From Sesamum alatum (lineage: Eukaryota > Streptophyta > Magnoliopsida > Lamiales > Pedaliaceae), in NCBI GenBank assembly GCA_034509735.1, contig JACGWO010000005.1, forward strand, positions 38,036,479 through 38,100,478: a stretch of DNA of 64,000 bases, written 5' to 3'. Positions within the stretch are counted from its first letter, which is position 1. Every line of letters starts with the position of its first letter. The notes under the pieces were generated by a model. It made no database searches. It saw nothing but the letters and a program-made list of their open reading frames with translations, and was not told where the DNA came from. Shown piece after piece: positions 12,001 to 22,067 of this stretch. Position numbers and translations under genes: made by a program.

Positions 12001-12131
12001 GAAAACGAAATGGAAAATGAGAGTGTCGGAAATAAAAACACGATTTTCTTGCAAAGTAGTGGTTCTTTACCATTAGCAGATAGCAAGAAAAGTAGGGGGA
12101 GTGCAAAGAGAAGAGAGGCATGAAAAGCCAT
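6068..12131 (-). CDS. LRR receptor-like protein without kinase, 8 exons, 293 aa
   Basis: Exons (minus): 12131-12071, 11952-11821, 10137-10011, 9202-9134, 9023-8952, 7675-7604, 7490-7222, 6147-6068. All have GT-AG borders and phases that join to 882 nt. Order: signal peptide (MAFHASLLFALPLLFLLSAN), an unassigned stretch (about 21-64), the CTQYPW...DPCLPPRWTWIQCNSD motif (about 70-95) that precedes LRRs in malectin/LRR proteins, three 23-24-residue LRRs each on its own exon (DLSSKILYGELPDF, DLSQNGLSGLIPSF, NLAYNLFTGPVPDS), a Ser/Thr/Pro-rich stalk, one membrane helix (LPVILGSTISAFVVFWIAVG) and a 40-residue tail ending NARPNNMSP. No kinase follows and no malectin domain precedes, so it is probably a plasma-membrane co-receptor or decoy. 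A TATATA lies at 12201-12206, about 70 bp upstream. All large introns carry fold-back repeats. The family is clear, the ligand unknown. Confidence 0.82.
6623..7052. repeat. Fold-back repeat in last intron of the LRR gene
   Basis: Left end AGGATGAATTACAATGACC, right end GAGATCATTGTAATTCACCT. Inverted inner motifs CCCCTGAGATTTGTAATTTT and TACAAATCTTAGAGGGG confirm the hairpin. It belongs to the same family as 16949-17370 and 31345-31775. Confidence 0.7.
7768..8026. other. Probable organelle-derived (mitochondrial-like) DNA insert
   Basis: About 260 bp in intron 5 of the LRR gene differ sharply from their surroundings. They are more GC-rich and purine-rich, without runs of A or T (for example GGAGCAAAGAAAGCGGCTTC and GGCTCTTCCCGGCAAATAG). 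The texture resembles intergenic plant mitochondrial DNA. A 60-codon open frame on the minus strand has no recognisable motif and is probably incidental. The borders are approximate and the origin is inferred from composition only. Confidence 0.4.
8519..8909. repeat. Fold-back repeat, 'AAAATTATATTTTTAGTC' family
   Basis: TAGGTAAAATTATATTTTTA at the left is inverted as AAAAATATAATTTTTCCTT at the right, with inner pairs such as CAACTTAGTCC / GGACTAAA. It lies in intron 5 of the LRR gene; a sister copy is at 14877-15302. Confidence 0.65.
9419..9881. repeat. Diverged fold-back repeat in intron 3 of the LRR gene
   Basis: TAGGTATAATACAACGAG...GACATAATTACAAA at the left and CTCGATGTAGTTTACC at the right are diverged inverted ends of the 'GGGTGAATTACAATGACC' family. 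Confidence 0.5.
10389..10697. mobile_element. 300-bp MITE, CACTAGAAAA family, copy with decayed left end
   Basis: Homologous over its whole length to the intact copy at 13687-13985, with shared blocks such as TAGTCACCCTCACAAAAATC and CAACAATCGTTGCATAGCC. The right terminus TTCTTGTAGTG is kept and the left terminus is mutated (ATTAGAAAA). It lies in intron 2 of the LRR gene. Confidence 0.65.
11024..11765. repeat. Two nested fold-backs in intron 2 of the LRR gene
   Basis: Outer element: 'ATTGTAATTTACTCCCC' to 'GGGTAATATGCATTGAACCCC', with the arms interrupted. Inner element at about 11166-11672: GGGTTAAATGTATTTTTCG inverted as GAAAATTCTATTTAATCC, with arms TAGGGTAGCAAATAAGTCC / ACCTATTTACTACCCTA and a centre containing CGCCGGAGTTTG. 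The inner family recurs at 18608-19109, 27355-27803 and 30483-30812. Confidence 0.65.
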
Positions 12132-12729
12132 GGATATATGGAGACTGATTCAGTGCAGAAATGTTAATATTACTGTCTCTTCATGGACATGATGAGCATG
12201 TATATATGATCAACATTCTGAGGAATTATATGCGACTTTCGACATAGGGTTTTTGTCTGGTTCAGGTTTTACTAATTATTGCACATTTTTCTATCCTAAT
12301 AATTGTCTAAACTCAGCTGGATTGGAAGAAAGGATCAAGAAGCAGACAAAAAAGAGTTATTTTTGCGTTGAGATTTCTCGTAGTTCGAATTAAATTTTTT
12401 ATTTTAAATTTTATTATGTGTTTTATTTATTTAATATGTTCATGTTACATGTTACGTGTATAAATATTTTATTTTTTTTATTTTATTTAAAAGAAAAAAA
12501 TTTATACGTCGTATATATTAAATGAAATAAAAATAATTTAATAAAATTTTAAAATAAAAACTCAATGTGATATTTTCCACGACACGACGAATAATTTGAA
12601 AATTGATAGGAGACTTTGACTTAGTTTGCATTTCCAATCAGGGCTGTCTCTGTACACAGCTAGCGAGAATTCATATTGGAAGGTGAGTGGGAGTATAATA
12701 GTTTGGTCAATTGGTTGTATAGTTGACTT
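12132..12729. promoter_or_regulatory. Upstream region of the LRR gene
   Basis: TATATA at 12201-12206 is the best core-promoter candidate for the minus-strand gene. The remainder is AT-rich and no other motif is convincing. Confidence 0.35.
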
Positions 12730-13475
12730 GGGGCAAAATTACATTTTTTGGTCCCATAGGACTGGAGGGTCAATACTTTTCGTTCCGTACTTTCTGAAAT
12801 GATTAATTTAGTTTCAAAATTGGAATTTTCAACACTTTTGATCCCATGATTCCTGAAATGACCAATTTAGTCCTAAATTGGAATTTCAACACATTTGGTT
12901 TCATTAGACGATTTGCATCAATAATGTTAACGGCAAAAGTCTCGCTGTTAGTGGGTGCCATTTTTTTCCCCTACAAGTGCCTCTCCTAATTGTCCTATTG
13001 CCAGACTTTAGCCCAAAGTGCCCCAACTAACGGTGAGTCGACGTTTGCCGTTAACATTTTTGACGAAAATCGTCTAATGGGACCAAATGTGTCAAAAATT
13101 CTCAATTTTGGGACTAAATTGGTCATTTCAGGAAGCGGGGGACCAAAAGTGTTGACCCTTCAATTCTATGGGGCCAAAAGTGTAACACTACAAGAAAAAC
13201 GCTCAATAGCAACGAAAAAGAATCAGCTTCGAGCTAATTAGCAAGTAAATTTCTTGTTGTTAATATATTATTTAATATAAGAAATATACTTGCTAATGTA
13301 TTTAACAACGAAAATTTACGTGCTAACAAATTTAGCAACAAATTGTTTAAAATATATATTAAGTAGTGTAGATTAGCAACGAGAATTTTAATTGCTAATT
13401 AGCTCGACGCTAATTTTAGCAATAGATTTTTTCATTGCAATCTAACTATTTTCTTGTAGTGTAATTTTGCCGTTG
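12730..13475. repeat. Fold-back repeat interrupted by a CACTA MITE
   Basis: Left end GGGGCAAAATTACATTTTTT and right end AAAAGTGTAATTTTGCC are inverted, but the right end is split at 13185/13462 by a MITE. Arms pair further in (TGACCAATTTAGTCCTAAATT against AATTTTGGGACTAAATTGGTC). The fold-back is therefore older than the MITE. Confidence 0.75.
13186..13461. mobile_element. CACTA-type MITE, 276 bp, TSD TAA
   Basis: Begins CACTACAAGAAAAAC and ends TATTTTCTTGTAGTG. Both sides carry the 3-bp duplication TAA, the size made by CACTA transposases. Inside are inverted subterminal motifs of the type TTAGCAACGA. It has no coding capacity. Confidence 0.85.
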
Positions 13476-13686
13476 ACTTGGATATCTATATATATATACA
13501 TATAAATTCTTTCAAGACCTAGTCAAATGCAATTATATATATAATAAAAATTGTGATTTATCATATAATTAATTATCTTTGTTATGTATATTATTATATG
13601 ATAAATATATAATTTTAATTATCATGTAAAGTAATCGTGGTCTGAACTTAATTAATCTGAACTGGAATTTTTTGTAACTTTTGTCT

Positions 13687-13985
13687 CACTAGAAAAAAAT
13701 TACTATTGGGTACATTTTTAATGATTATGGCTAAAAACCATGGTAAATAATTATTATTAACTACGATTATATAAAAATCGATGCAAAAACTAGCTTTTTC
13801 ACTATGAAAAACTTATTTGTCGCGGCTAAGAGCCGTAGTAAACACATTCGCCATGGCTTTTAGCCACCCTCACAAAAACCACGGCTGACAACCGTTGTGT
13901 GGTTGTAGTCTATAACTATTTGTTACAAGTATTTAGTATTAACCATGGCAATTATCCATAATTAAATATTATATTTTTTGTAGTG
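13687..13985. mobile_element. CACTA-type MITE, 299 bp, TSD TCT (reference copy of family)
   Basis: Begins CACTAGAAAAAAATT, ends TTTTTTGTAGTG and is flanked by TCT on both sides. Other copies lie at 10389-10697 and 20690-20948. It has no coding capacity. Confidence 0.8.
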
Positions 13986-14585
13986 TCTGGAGTTAATTAG
14001 TCTCGATTTGGTATTTAAAATTAATCGTTAATTGGCAATTGACTTACAATTTAGATAATCTCTCTAAAAATATATATATATATATATTAAAGCATTGTAA
14101 TATATCAAAATTATAGAAATAATTGCTCGACTTTGTATAGTACCAATTTAATATTTAAATATAAATGGAACGAGTATATAATTTTACTTTTGTGAAAATT
14201 GTAATGGCCGGGGTCAAGCTCTATATAGGACTTTTTATTCTAAATCCTATACATGTTGCGTGTATAAAATCTTTACCTTAAATAAGAAATTAACGTATTT
14301 TTTATATATTTAAACGTGTATATATTAATTTAAAAAAAGATTTAATAGAGAATCTGGAATAAAAATTCCGGTGGAGTAATAGCTGGCTGTCGAAGACTTC
14401 AAGTATGCAATAACTACACAATATGCCCAAGTCTTTCAAGTATTATTCGCAAGCTCTAAGTCAACTTAGAAACTCGTGAGACCAGCTAATTTATATACAT
14501 ATTTTTCCAACTCTCGCTTTCATTTTTTTAAATGGAGAAAAGATTGAGCTAACGAGGTATCTTTTGCTTGAAGATTCAAATTTTG

Positions 14586-14630
14586 AAATAATAATAATAA
14601 TAATAATAATAGTAATAATAATAATAATAA
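14586..14630. repeat. (AAT)n microsatellite
   Basis: About 14 ATA/AAT units with one interruption (AGT). Confidence 0.9.
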
Positions 14631-14876
14631 AATTGTTGGTGGATCTTATAATTATCCAATTGCTCTAGAACTAAATAGTGCTAGAGTTGTTTGGAGGATT
14701 GTGTTGGTGGGTTAATATTTAACTGCATTGTACATTAAAAATAAATAAAGAATATAAGGATGAATTTTGATATTTTTATTGTTAATTACGATCTGTATAT
14801 CGTAGAAAGAATGAATTGTATTTTCTCTAAAAATAAGCGAATAATAACTAAACAGACATTGGAATATTCTTATAAA

Positions 14877-15302
14877 GGAAAATTTATATTTTTAGTCCTA
14901 TAACTTTAAGTGATTAACACTTTTGGTTTTGTAACTTACTTCATTTACACATTTAGTCTTTTTTTTTGACGAATTTAGTACAACACATATCAGATTTGGT
15001 CTTCTTTTGCAAATTTAGTCCTGTATTGATAAATTTGGTCCTGACGACATATAGTTATAGGACCAAAAAAGAGATTTACTTAAGTGAGAATAGGATCAAA
15101 ATTGCCAAAATAGGACTAAATTTGTCAAAAAAAAAAAAAAGAATGAAATGTGAGATGTTTAACGCTAAATTTTTGTCAAAGAAAAGAGGACTAAATGTGT
15201 ATGTGGAATAAGTAACAGGGCCAAAAGTGCTAACAGTCTATAGTTACAGGGCCAAAAGTGCTAACAGTCTATAGTTACAGGATCAAAAATGTAATTTTGC
15301 CT
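14877..15302. repeat. Fold-back repeat with internal tandem duplication
   Basis: AAGGAAAATTTATATTTTTA at the left is inverted as AAAAATGTAATTTTGCCTT at the right. Near the right end a 31-bp unit (ACAGGGCCAAAAGTGCTAAC...) is repeated directly at about 15216-15277. Sister of 8519-8909. Confidence 0.65.
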
Positions 15303-15430
15303 TCTTATAAGTGTAGTATACTTGTGATGTGAGTGATTATTTTCACTGAACTACACACCAATCACACGATAAATGTATTATGCTTACTACATAATCGATT
15401 TAGGTCTGGCCAAATCCTGTCTGTGCTAGA
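15300..15430. repeat. Small palindromic MITE-like repeat, copy 2
   Basis: AAGTGTAGTATACTTGTGATG is mirrored by the imperfect inverted arm CACACGATAAATGTATTATGC. The tail TTTAGGTCTGGCCAAATCC follows, as in the copies at 2367 and 50045. Confidence 0.55.
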
Positions 15431-15739
15431 TTTTCCCATGAAGATTTGCACTTATTTTACGATTACTATTATCCCCAAAAACACATCTTTTGGATTTATT
15501 AAGATAGTTTCATATTAGAGAGGAGTTCAAATCATTCAACTCACATTTTAAGCTATATTTCATTAAATGTTGATGGACCATAAATATTTTTAATATGTAG
15601 TCATTTAAAATACTTTTTACTAAATCTCAATTTTTCCATCATGATTGTAGACTTAAGAAAAACAGGAAGGAGTTGAAAAAGTCATGTACCCAGTCCACCA
15701 AAGAAACAATTTACATCTACGTATATGCTTGGTCAAGAA

Positions 15740-18135
15740 GTTGTTCACTGGGCCGGCCTGGCCTAGGCCTGGCCTAGGCCTGCCTCTGATTTGGTCGGGC
15801 ATGGCCCAAGACCAAATGGATTGGTCCGGCCTAGGGGTATCAAATGGGTAATGTAAGACCCTACCTAGATTCATAGACCAATTCAAAGACTAGTACTCAA
15901 GCCTAATGAATATTATTTGATCCAGGCCTAAACTCAGACCCATTAAAAATATATAAATTATGTCTGAATTGAGTCTCTACCCATCAACACTCATGGGTCT
16001 ATGTACTCAATTTGGACAAAAAAAAATACTTCTATTTTTTTTTCCTCAAATTAATTGGGTTATTATTTATCAATCTATCTAAATTCAAGTAGACAAATCT
16101 AGAAAGCTTAAAACATCATCAAAATATTTGTCGTTTAATACTAACTGATGTGTACCGAAATCCAACAGCACCACAAAAAGTCGAGGGATCTTCACAAAAA
16201 TCTCAAGATTGAGGGGAGACTAACCTGCAATGAGGAGTTAACAGTCCACTGCTTAAGTCAGTAATATTCTACTGAATGAAATAAACAGGAAAACTTGAAA
16301 TAAGTGAGAATAATGATAAAATAGTATTGTGTAGTGATAAATATGCGTATAAGTGAGCTGAAAATAGCCTTAAAGTGGAGAGAATTCGTGTGAAAGTAAG
16401 ATAGTGAAGTAGTGTATGAGTTACTTAAAAAATGACTACACAATTAGTCATTTTATAGGGGCCCGTGTATCTAATTTTTGGAGGATATTTGTTGAGGGTC
16501 ATACTTCGTTAGAAATCCTAAACAGTCAACTATCTTCTCCGACAAACCGCGAGAGAATCAGATAAGAATTGAAGGAGATATGGTCGTTTGACTCATCCTT
16601 GCCAGGTCTGCAACCTTTTTCGGGAAGTGGTTACCTGCTGAGAAAAATTTTGGATTTTGACCAACCCTTTAGGAATTTGGATAAGATCTTTTAATATGAT
16701 GTGACCCCATGTGTTGGCCATTTGTACGTTGTAGAATCCCTGCTGTATGATGTCTAGGCTTGTTGTATGAGGCTTTTCCATGGGCTTGCCAGGTTCGTGA
16801 CCACAAAAGGGGCCTTATGTATGAATGTTTTACGGCTTTGGGCTAAATGAGCCTAGGTTGCTGGGCTATTCTGCTCAAGAGTCCACTCCTTGCTCTTGGA
16901 CTTGTAAGGTGGATATTTAGGGGGCATCACTAACCATGTATATTATTTAGGGTGAATTATAATGACCTTCCCTGAAGTTCAACATAATTCCAGATACTCC
17001 CTTGTTGTTTCAAAAATTACAAATACCTCTCTGAGGTTTGTAATTTTTAACTAAGGGTCTGAAATAGTCCATTTTGCCCTTAATTTTTTTAATTATAGAA
17101 AAATTAGCTGAAACAAATTACATTATTGCTCATCTATATAAATAACGTAAGAGACCTCTCCTCGCTCATTTTTGTTCAAAAAGATTTAGAAAATTTTAAA
17201 AAATAATTTGATTGTAGAAGGCATTTTGTTCAGTTCACCCATAAAAATGAATAAAAATGAGTTATTTGTTAGACGACTACAAACCTTAGGGGGGTATTAT
17301 AATCTTTGAAACAACTAGAGGGTATTCGTAATTATGTCAAATTTTAGGGGAGGTCATTGTAATTCACCCTATTTTTTAATAATAAATAATTGGATAATTA
17401 GTTATATAAACGTACTAATTATGCAAGGTATATTTTTCAACATCTTGATAGGGAATACTGTTTGGTTGAAGTGATTAAAATTGAAGCTCAAAATTTTATA
17501 TTAAATTCGATTGCTATTAAATATGTAGATTTAATATTTCCATTAGATTATTTTTTAAATGATATAATAAATTAATAATGTATTCCTTAAAAACACTCTA
17601 TCGAAAAAGAGTTATTTGTCAATTGATGATTTCAATAATCCTAAATTTATTGATAAATTCTATGTAAAAATGGAATAAAAAAAATTAAAAATATATTGAT
17701 AAATCTAATGTATATAGTAAACGATATAGTAAATTATTGCTAATTCAAAACACAACTTTCTATTTTTATAATCATTTATTATAATATTCAAAATATAAAT
17801 AATTAATATATTTCGTCTTACTTTTGGTGATTTTGATTTAAGTAAATTTGTATTGAATATATATCTAATATACGTTATTGTTATTGCTTTAATTTAAAAT
17901 TTATTTAGTCTTTTTTTAATTATATTGTCTTAAATAAAAATATCAAATATTATTCAACAACATTAGGAAGAAAAAAAAATTCGGTCCAAAACAATAACAT
18001 TGGGTCTAGAGACTCTTGGATCTTGAGGGAATTGAGTAGAATATGAATATTATTTAATAATATGTGTCTCTATTGGACATAGATCTGGGTAGGATAAGAC
18101 CCTACCCATAGACAACTCTAGTCCAGCCTGGTGAG
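15740..18135. repeat. Possible old element with GGCC-rich inverted ends, containing LTR-like DNA
   Basis: Near 15750-15870, GGCCTAGG tandem blocks and GGTCCGGCCTAGGGGTATC...AAGACCCTACC are partly inverted near 18090-18130 (AAGACCCTACCCATAGAC...CTAGTCCAGCC). About 16441-16945 is a GC-richer stretch ending TTTAGGGGGCATCA, which looks like an old LTR. I see no protein motif. The fold-back at 16949-17370 sits within it. Confidence 0.3.
16949..17370. repeat. Fold-back repeat, 'AGGGTGAATTATAATGACC' copy
   Basis: Nearly perfect inverted ends AGGGTGAATTATAATGACC and GGTCATTGTAATTCACCCT. This is the clearest member of the family. Confidence 0.8.
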
Positions 18136-18145
18136 CTCGTCCTTT

Positions 18146-18270
18146 TGTGTGTGTGTGTGTGTGCAAATATTAATGCCATAAACACCCACTAACCTCAGAG
18201 AAAATTAAAGGGCACATGTTATAAATTTAATATTAAAATGCAATATATATATATATATATATATATATTG
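18146..18270. repeat. (GT)n and (AT)n microsatellites
   Basis: A GT run at about 18146-18164 and an AT run at about 18244-18270. Confidence 0.85.
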
Positions 18271-18471
18271 TAATATATACCAACAAAATTTCATACTTGA
18301 TTAATTTTATTTTAAAATTTGGCTTTTCATCAATTAATTATATTTTTGCGTAAATATAAGTTTCATTAATATGAAGAGTGTAAATGTACGCCGGTATAGT
18401 TCCTCCAAGCCCAAACAGGGGCCGGCAAATCAAGGTTAAAAACCAAGTTATTCATCATCTATTAATTAAGT

Positions 18472-19229
18472 CATTACAAGAAAATAGTTGAACAACTATA
18501 TATAAAAAAAATGATGTTAAAATGAGCGTCGAATTAATTAACAAGTAAAATTTTCGTTGTTAATCTACACTATTTAATATATAACCTAAACAATTCGTTG
18601 CTAAATGTTTTAGGGATTAAATGGAATTTTCGTCCTGTATTTTTTGCATTTTGGCATTTGAGTCCTTTATCTTTCTAGGGTAGCAAATAGGTCCTGTAAC
18701 TTTTTAATTTTTCGCGATTTTGGACCTTTTGTCGCCGGAGTTTGCAAGTGTTGGCCGGATATTTTTTTAATTTGGGACTTTTCTTCCCATTGATCAATTT
18801 AATGGACCAAAATCACGAAAAATTAGAAGTTACAAGACTTATTTGCTACCCTAGAAATATAAAGGACTAAAATACCAAAATATAAAAGATACGGGACGAA
18901 AATACAATTCCATGCTGGTAGGAATTGACCAATGTGAAGAAAAGCCTCAAATTTAAAAAAATTTCCGGCAACATTTCCAAACTCCGGTGATTGAAGGACC
19001 AAAATCGCGAAAACTTAAAAATTTATAGGACTTATTTGCTATCCTAAAAAGATAAAGGACTAAAATGTCAAAATGCAAAAAATTTAGGACGAAAAATACA
19101 TTTAACGCATATTTTAGCAAGTAAATATCTTGTATCAAATAATGTAAATTAACAACAAAAATTTTATTTGCTAATTAAGTCGATGCTAATTTTTTTTTTA
19201 CATTGCTATTAAACAATTTTCTTGTAATG
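18472..19229. mobile_element. CACTA-like MITE (CATTACAAGAAAA ends, TSD AGT) with nested insertion
   Basis: Ends CATTACAAGAAAATAG and CAATTTTCTTGTAATG, with AGT on both sides. Subterminal TTAGCAAGTAAA blocks match the MITE at 13186. A fold-back of another family (18608-19109) is inserted in its middle. Confidence 0.75.
18608..19109. repeat. Fold-back repeat nested in the MITE
   Basis: TAGGGATTAAATGGAATTTTC is inverted as GACGAAAAATACATTTAACG. Arms TAGGGTAGCAAATAGGTCC / GACTTATTTGCTATCCTA match the copy in the LRR gene intron. Confidence 0.7.
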
Positions 19230-19402
19230 AGTCCACGCTATTCTGCAAAGTCTATGCAAAATAGAAGTCCGTAAGCTATGTAAAAGATACTACAGATAAG
19301 AGAAGCAAGGGCTGCTCTAGAAGCTGCAGTGATCAAGTGCTTCCCTCTTCACCGTTACATTTATAATTTTGTGTTAAAGATATGTTCCTTCCGTATCTTG
19401 GT

Positions 19403-20343
19403 GGGAGAATTATCTTTTTGTCCTTTCACAATACCACTAAAATATATTTGGTCTCTCTTCATTTACGAGTTACACTTTTGGTCTTAATTCGATATACTTT
19501 TAAACACTTTTAGTCCATCCGTCAACTCTCCATTAGAAGTTAATGGAAAACACACGTGCAACACACGTGAGGCTGTGGGAAAACTGTTGCAATTCGGTGC
19601 CCACAAAGCATTTTTGAAATGAATTACCTCCATTTTTTTCTCTCTCTCATAATGATTTTATGAAGAAAATAACCCTAGTAATGCAAATGAATAAAGTTAT
19701 CTTTTTCAACCAATCATGTTGAAAAACATAATTGATCCAAAATTTTAAAAAAAATCTGGAATTTTTTTTAAAAAAATTTCGTACCCATAATTTGGGCATG
19801 CACAAAACCTCCTTCCGGGGCTATCTTCGTCCACGACGTCATTACTGGTAGCTCAAACCCACATATGCAGAATAGTGCTTCATTTGGGAAAAAAAAAAAA
19901 AAAAACCTTCTTGTTTGATTCTTTTTCCATATCCTGAATTGGATTAGTTTGGTGAATCATATTAATAGATTCTACTCATGGCTAGAAATTTAAATGTGAA
20001 GTAATTGAGCCAAAAAAATTCGGTCAGATTATGAAGGTGAGAAGGAGTGATGGAGTTGTGAATTATGAGAGAGAAAAAAATAGGGTTAATTGGTGTCAAA
20101 AGTGCTTTACTGTGAAGAGCAACCAATTTGAGCACTAAATTGCAACAATCTTCCCCCCAAATTCAGCCTCACATTCGCCGCACGTATGTTTTTCGTTAAC
20201 ATCTAACGGAGACTTGATGAATGGAGCCAAAAATATTCAAAGATGTATCTAATTGGGATCAAAAGTATAACTCATGAATGAAGAGGGACCAAAAATGTTT
20301 TAGTGGTATTATGGAGGGACCAAAAGTATAATTCTCCCCTATC
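19403..20343. repeat. 0.94-kb fold-back with non-repetitive centre
   Basis: Left end GGGAGAATTATCTTTTTGTCC and right end GGACCAAAAGTATAATTCTCCC are inverted, with long pairing arms (ATACCACTAAAATATATTTGG / AAATGTTTTAGTGGTAT). The centre (about 19690-20040) is not inverted and shows no ORF. Confidence 0.7.
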
Positions 20344-20516
20344 TTGGCACAGGATACTAACTAGTTAATCAATATTTGGTTTGGAGAGAGTTTGAGGACT
20401 AAATTGTAAATATTTGACTTCGTTTCCGGCTTTCCCACCACAATCTTTTTCTTGTCTTATCAAGATAAAGTTAATTGTGTACTTGAGCGGCACTATGATC
20501 GAAAATTAATGTAAAA

Positions 20517-20522
<6 letters not shown>

Positions 20523-20552
<30 letters not shown>
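20523..20552. repeat. (AT)n microsatellite
   Basis: About 15 AT units. Confidence 0.9.
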
Positions 20553-20689
20553 CATTGTTAAGCCGACAAATCTTTTGGAAAACCTCAAGTAGTTCATATT
20601 CTATATTCTTAAGTTGCTAATATTCGACTTTTGTTCCTCACTTGTAATATCCATTAAAAGTAGGAAGACTTCTGATCCTCGACCAGCCG

Positions 20690-20948
20690 TGGCCGGAAGA
20701 AAATTTATTATTGACTACAATTTTATTGATTATAGACTAAAATCGTAGTAAATAATGGTTAAACAAAAATCGATGCAATTACTTTGATTATTCACCATGA
20801 AAATTATTTTAGCCATGACATTTAGTTATACTCGCAAAAATCACAATCAACAACTCTTGTGTATTCCTAATCAATAACTATTTACTACGACTATTTATTT
20901 TTAATCATGGCCATTAGCCATGAGTAAATATTAAATTTCTTCTCGTGT
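20690..20948. mobile_element. 300-bp MITE, CACTAGAAAA family, decayed copy
   Basis: Aligns with 13687-13985 through GAAAATTTATTATTGACTAC, AAAAATCGATGCAA and AACTATTTACTACGACTATTT. Both termini are mutated. Confidence 0.55.
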
Positions 20949-21442
20949 ATATATATATATATATATAGAAATAAAGTCGTATAAGAAGAAATATGACTTC
21001 TTGTCATATTTAATGAACTTGGTAGAAATAAAAAATTATAGCAAAAACTAACTGTAGACAAATAAATTTTGCAGCCAATCAAATGACAACAAGTGAAAAA
21101 TATATATTATTTATCAATTATACTATATTTTTCTATTTATATTTTGAAATTTACTAAATTAATTCTAAATATAAATAGTTAAATTAATTGATATTTTAAT
21201 ATATATTTCGTCATCAAATCAACGGTCGACACGTGTCAAATTGAGGTGTTCCGGCCAATTAAATCAAGACAAATATTTCACATATTATCTCTTCAAAAAA
21301 AAAATAAAAATTAAAGAGATAATATTGAAATTGACCAATCATGTCTTCCCGAATATTTAATGTATTTATCTATTTAAATTAAAATAAAGAGATAATACAA
21401 AATAAGTGTTCAAGTTCACCACAACTCTACCTCTTTGACAGC

Positions 21443-21449
21443 TATATAA
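21443..21449 (+). promoter_or_regulatory. TATA box in retroelement leader
   Basis: TATATAA in the context AGCTATATAAAGGGG, about 560 bp upstream of the primer-binding-type site. Confidence 0.55.
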
Positions 21450-22003
21450 AGGGGTCCTTGAAACTCATTCAAAACACACACACACACACACACACATACA
21501 AGCAAGAGAGCATTCAAGAAATCCCGAAATCCTCTCAAGCACAAATCAAGGAAGATCCACGGCGTTCTAGGCAAGCTTCAAGCCGCTCGTCGCGGAAATC
21601 ATCCAAAGTCAGCGTTTGATTCGTCAAGAAAGCCGAAGACCGGCGAATTAACGTTATTAAGACAGAAGTCCACTTTGGCGAAAGATCAAAGTCTCAAATC
21701 CACCAAGAAATATCCCAAGTTCAAATCAAATATCTTCAAGTTTATAGCATTTGATCCGGGAACAAGTCAACGACCCTCCGAATTAACGTTATTCCAAATC
21801 AAAGTCAACGTCAAAGGAGATCAAATGTCAAAGTTTTACCTCCGAAGTTGCCGAAGTCAAAGATCGCGTTCTTGAAGAGAAGAATCAGAGATTTCAAGTA
21901 GAGATTTCGCAACCACGAATATTCAATCAAATTTAAGAAATTTATTTGTACTATTTTCTTGTTTCAACAAATTCTGGAACACGAAAATTTGTTTACAAAT
22001 CTT

Positions 22004-22021
22004 GGCACGCCTGGTAGGACA
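22004..22021 (+). other. Primer-binding-site-like sequence
   Basis: TTGGCACGCCTGGTAGGAC resembles the TGGCACGCCC(A/G)GTGGGAC element found just after the 5' LTR in one group of plant Ty3/gypsy elements. It lies about 50 bases before the gag start. Confidence 0.45.
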
Positions 22022-22067
22022 GCTCTACCTCTCATCTCTTCCCTTCAACAAAGTTTGAAGTATTTCA

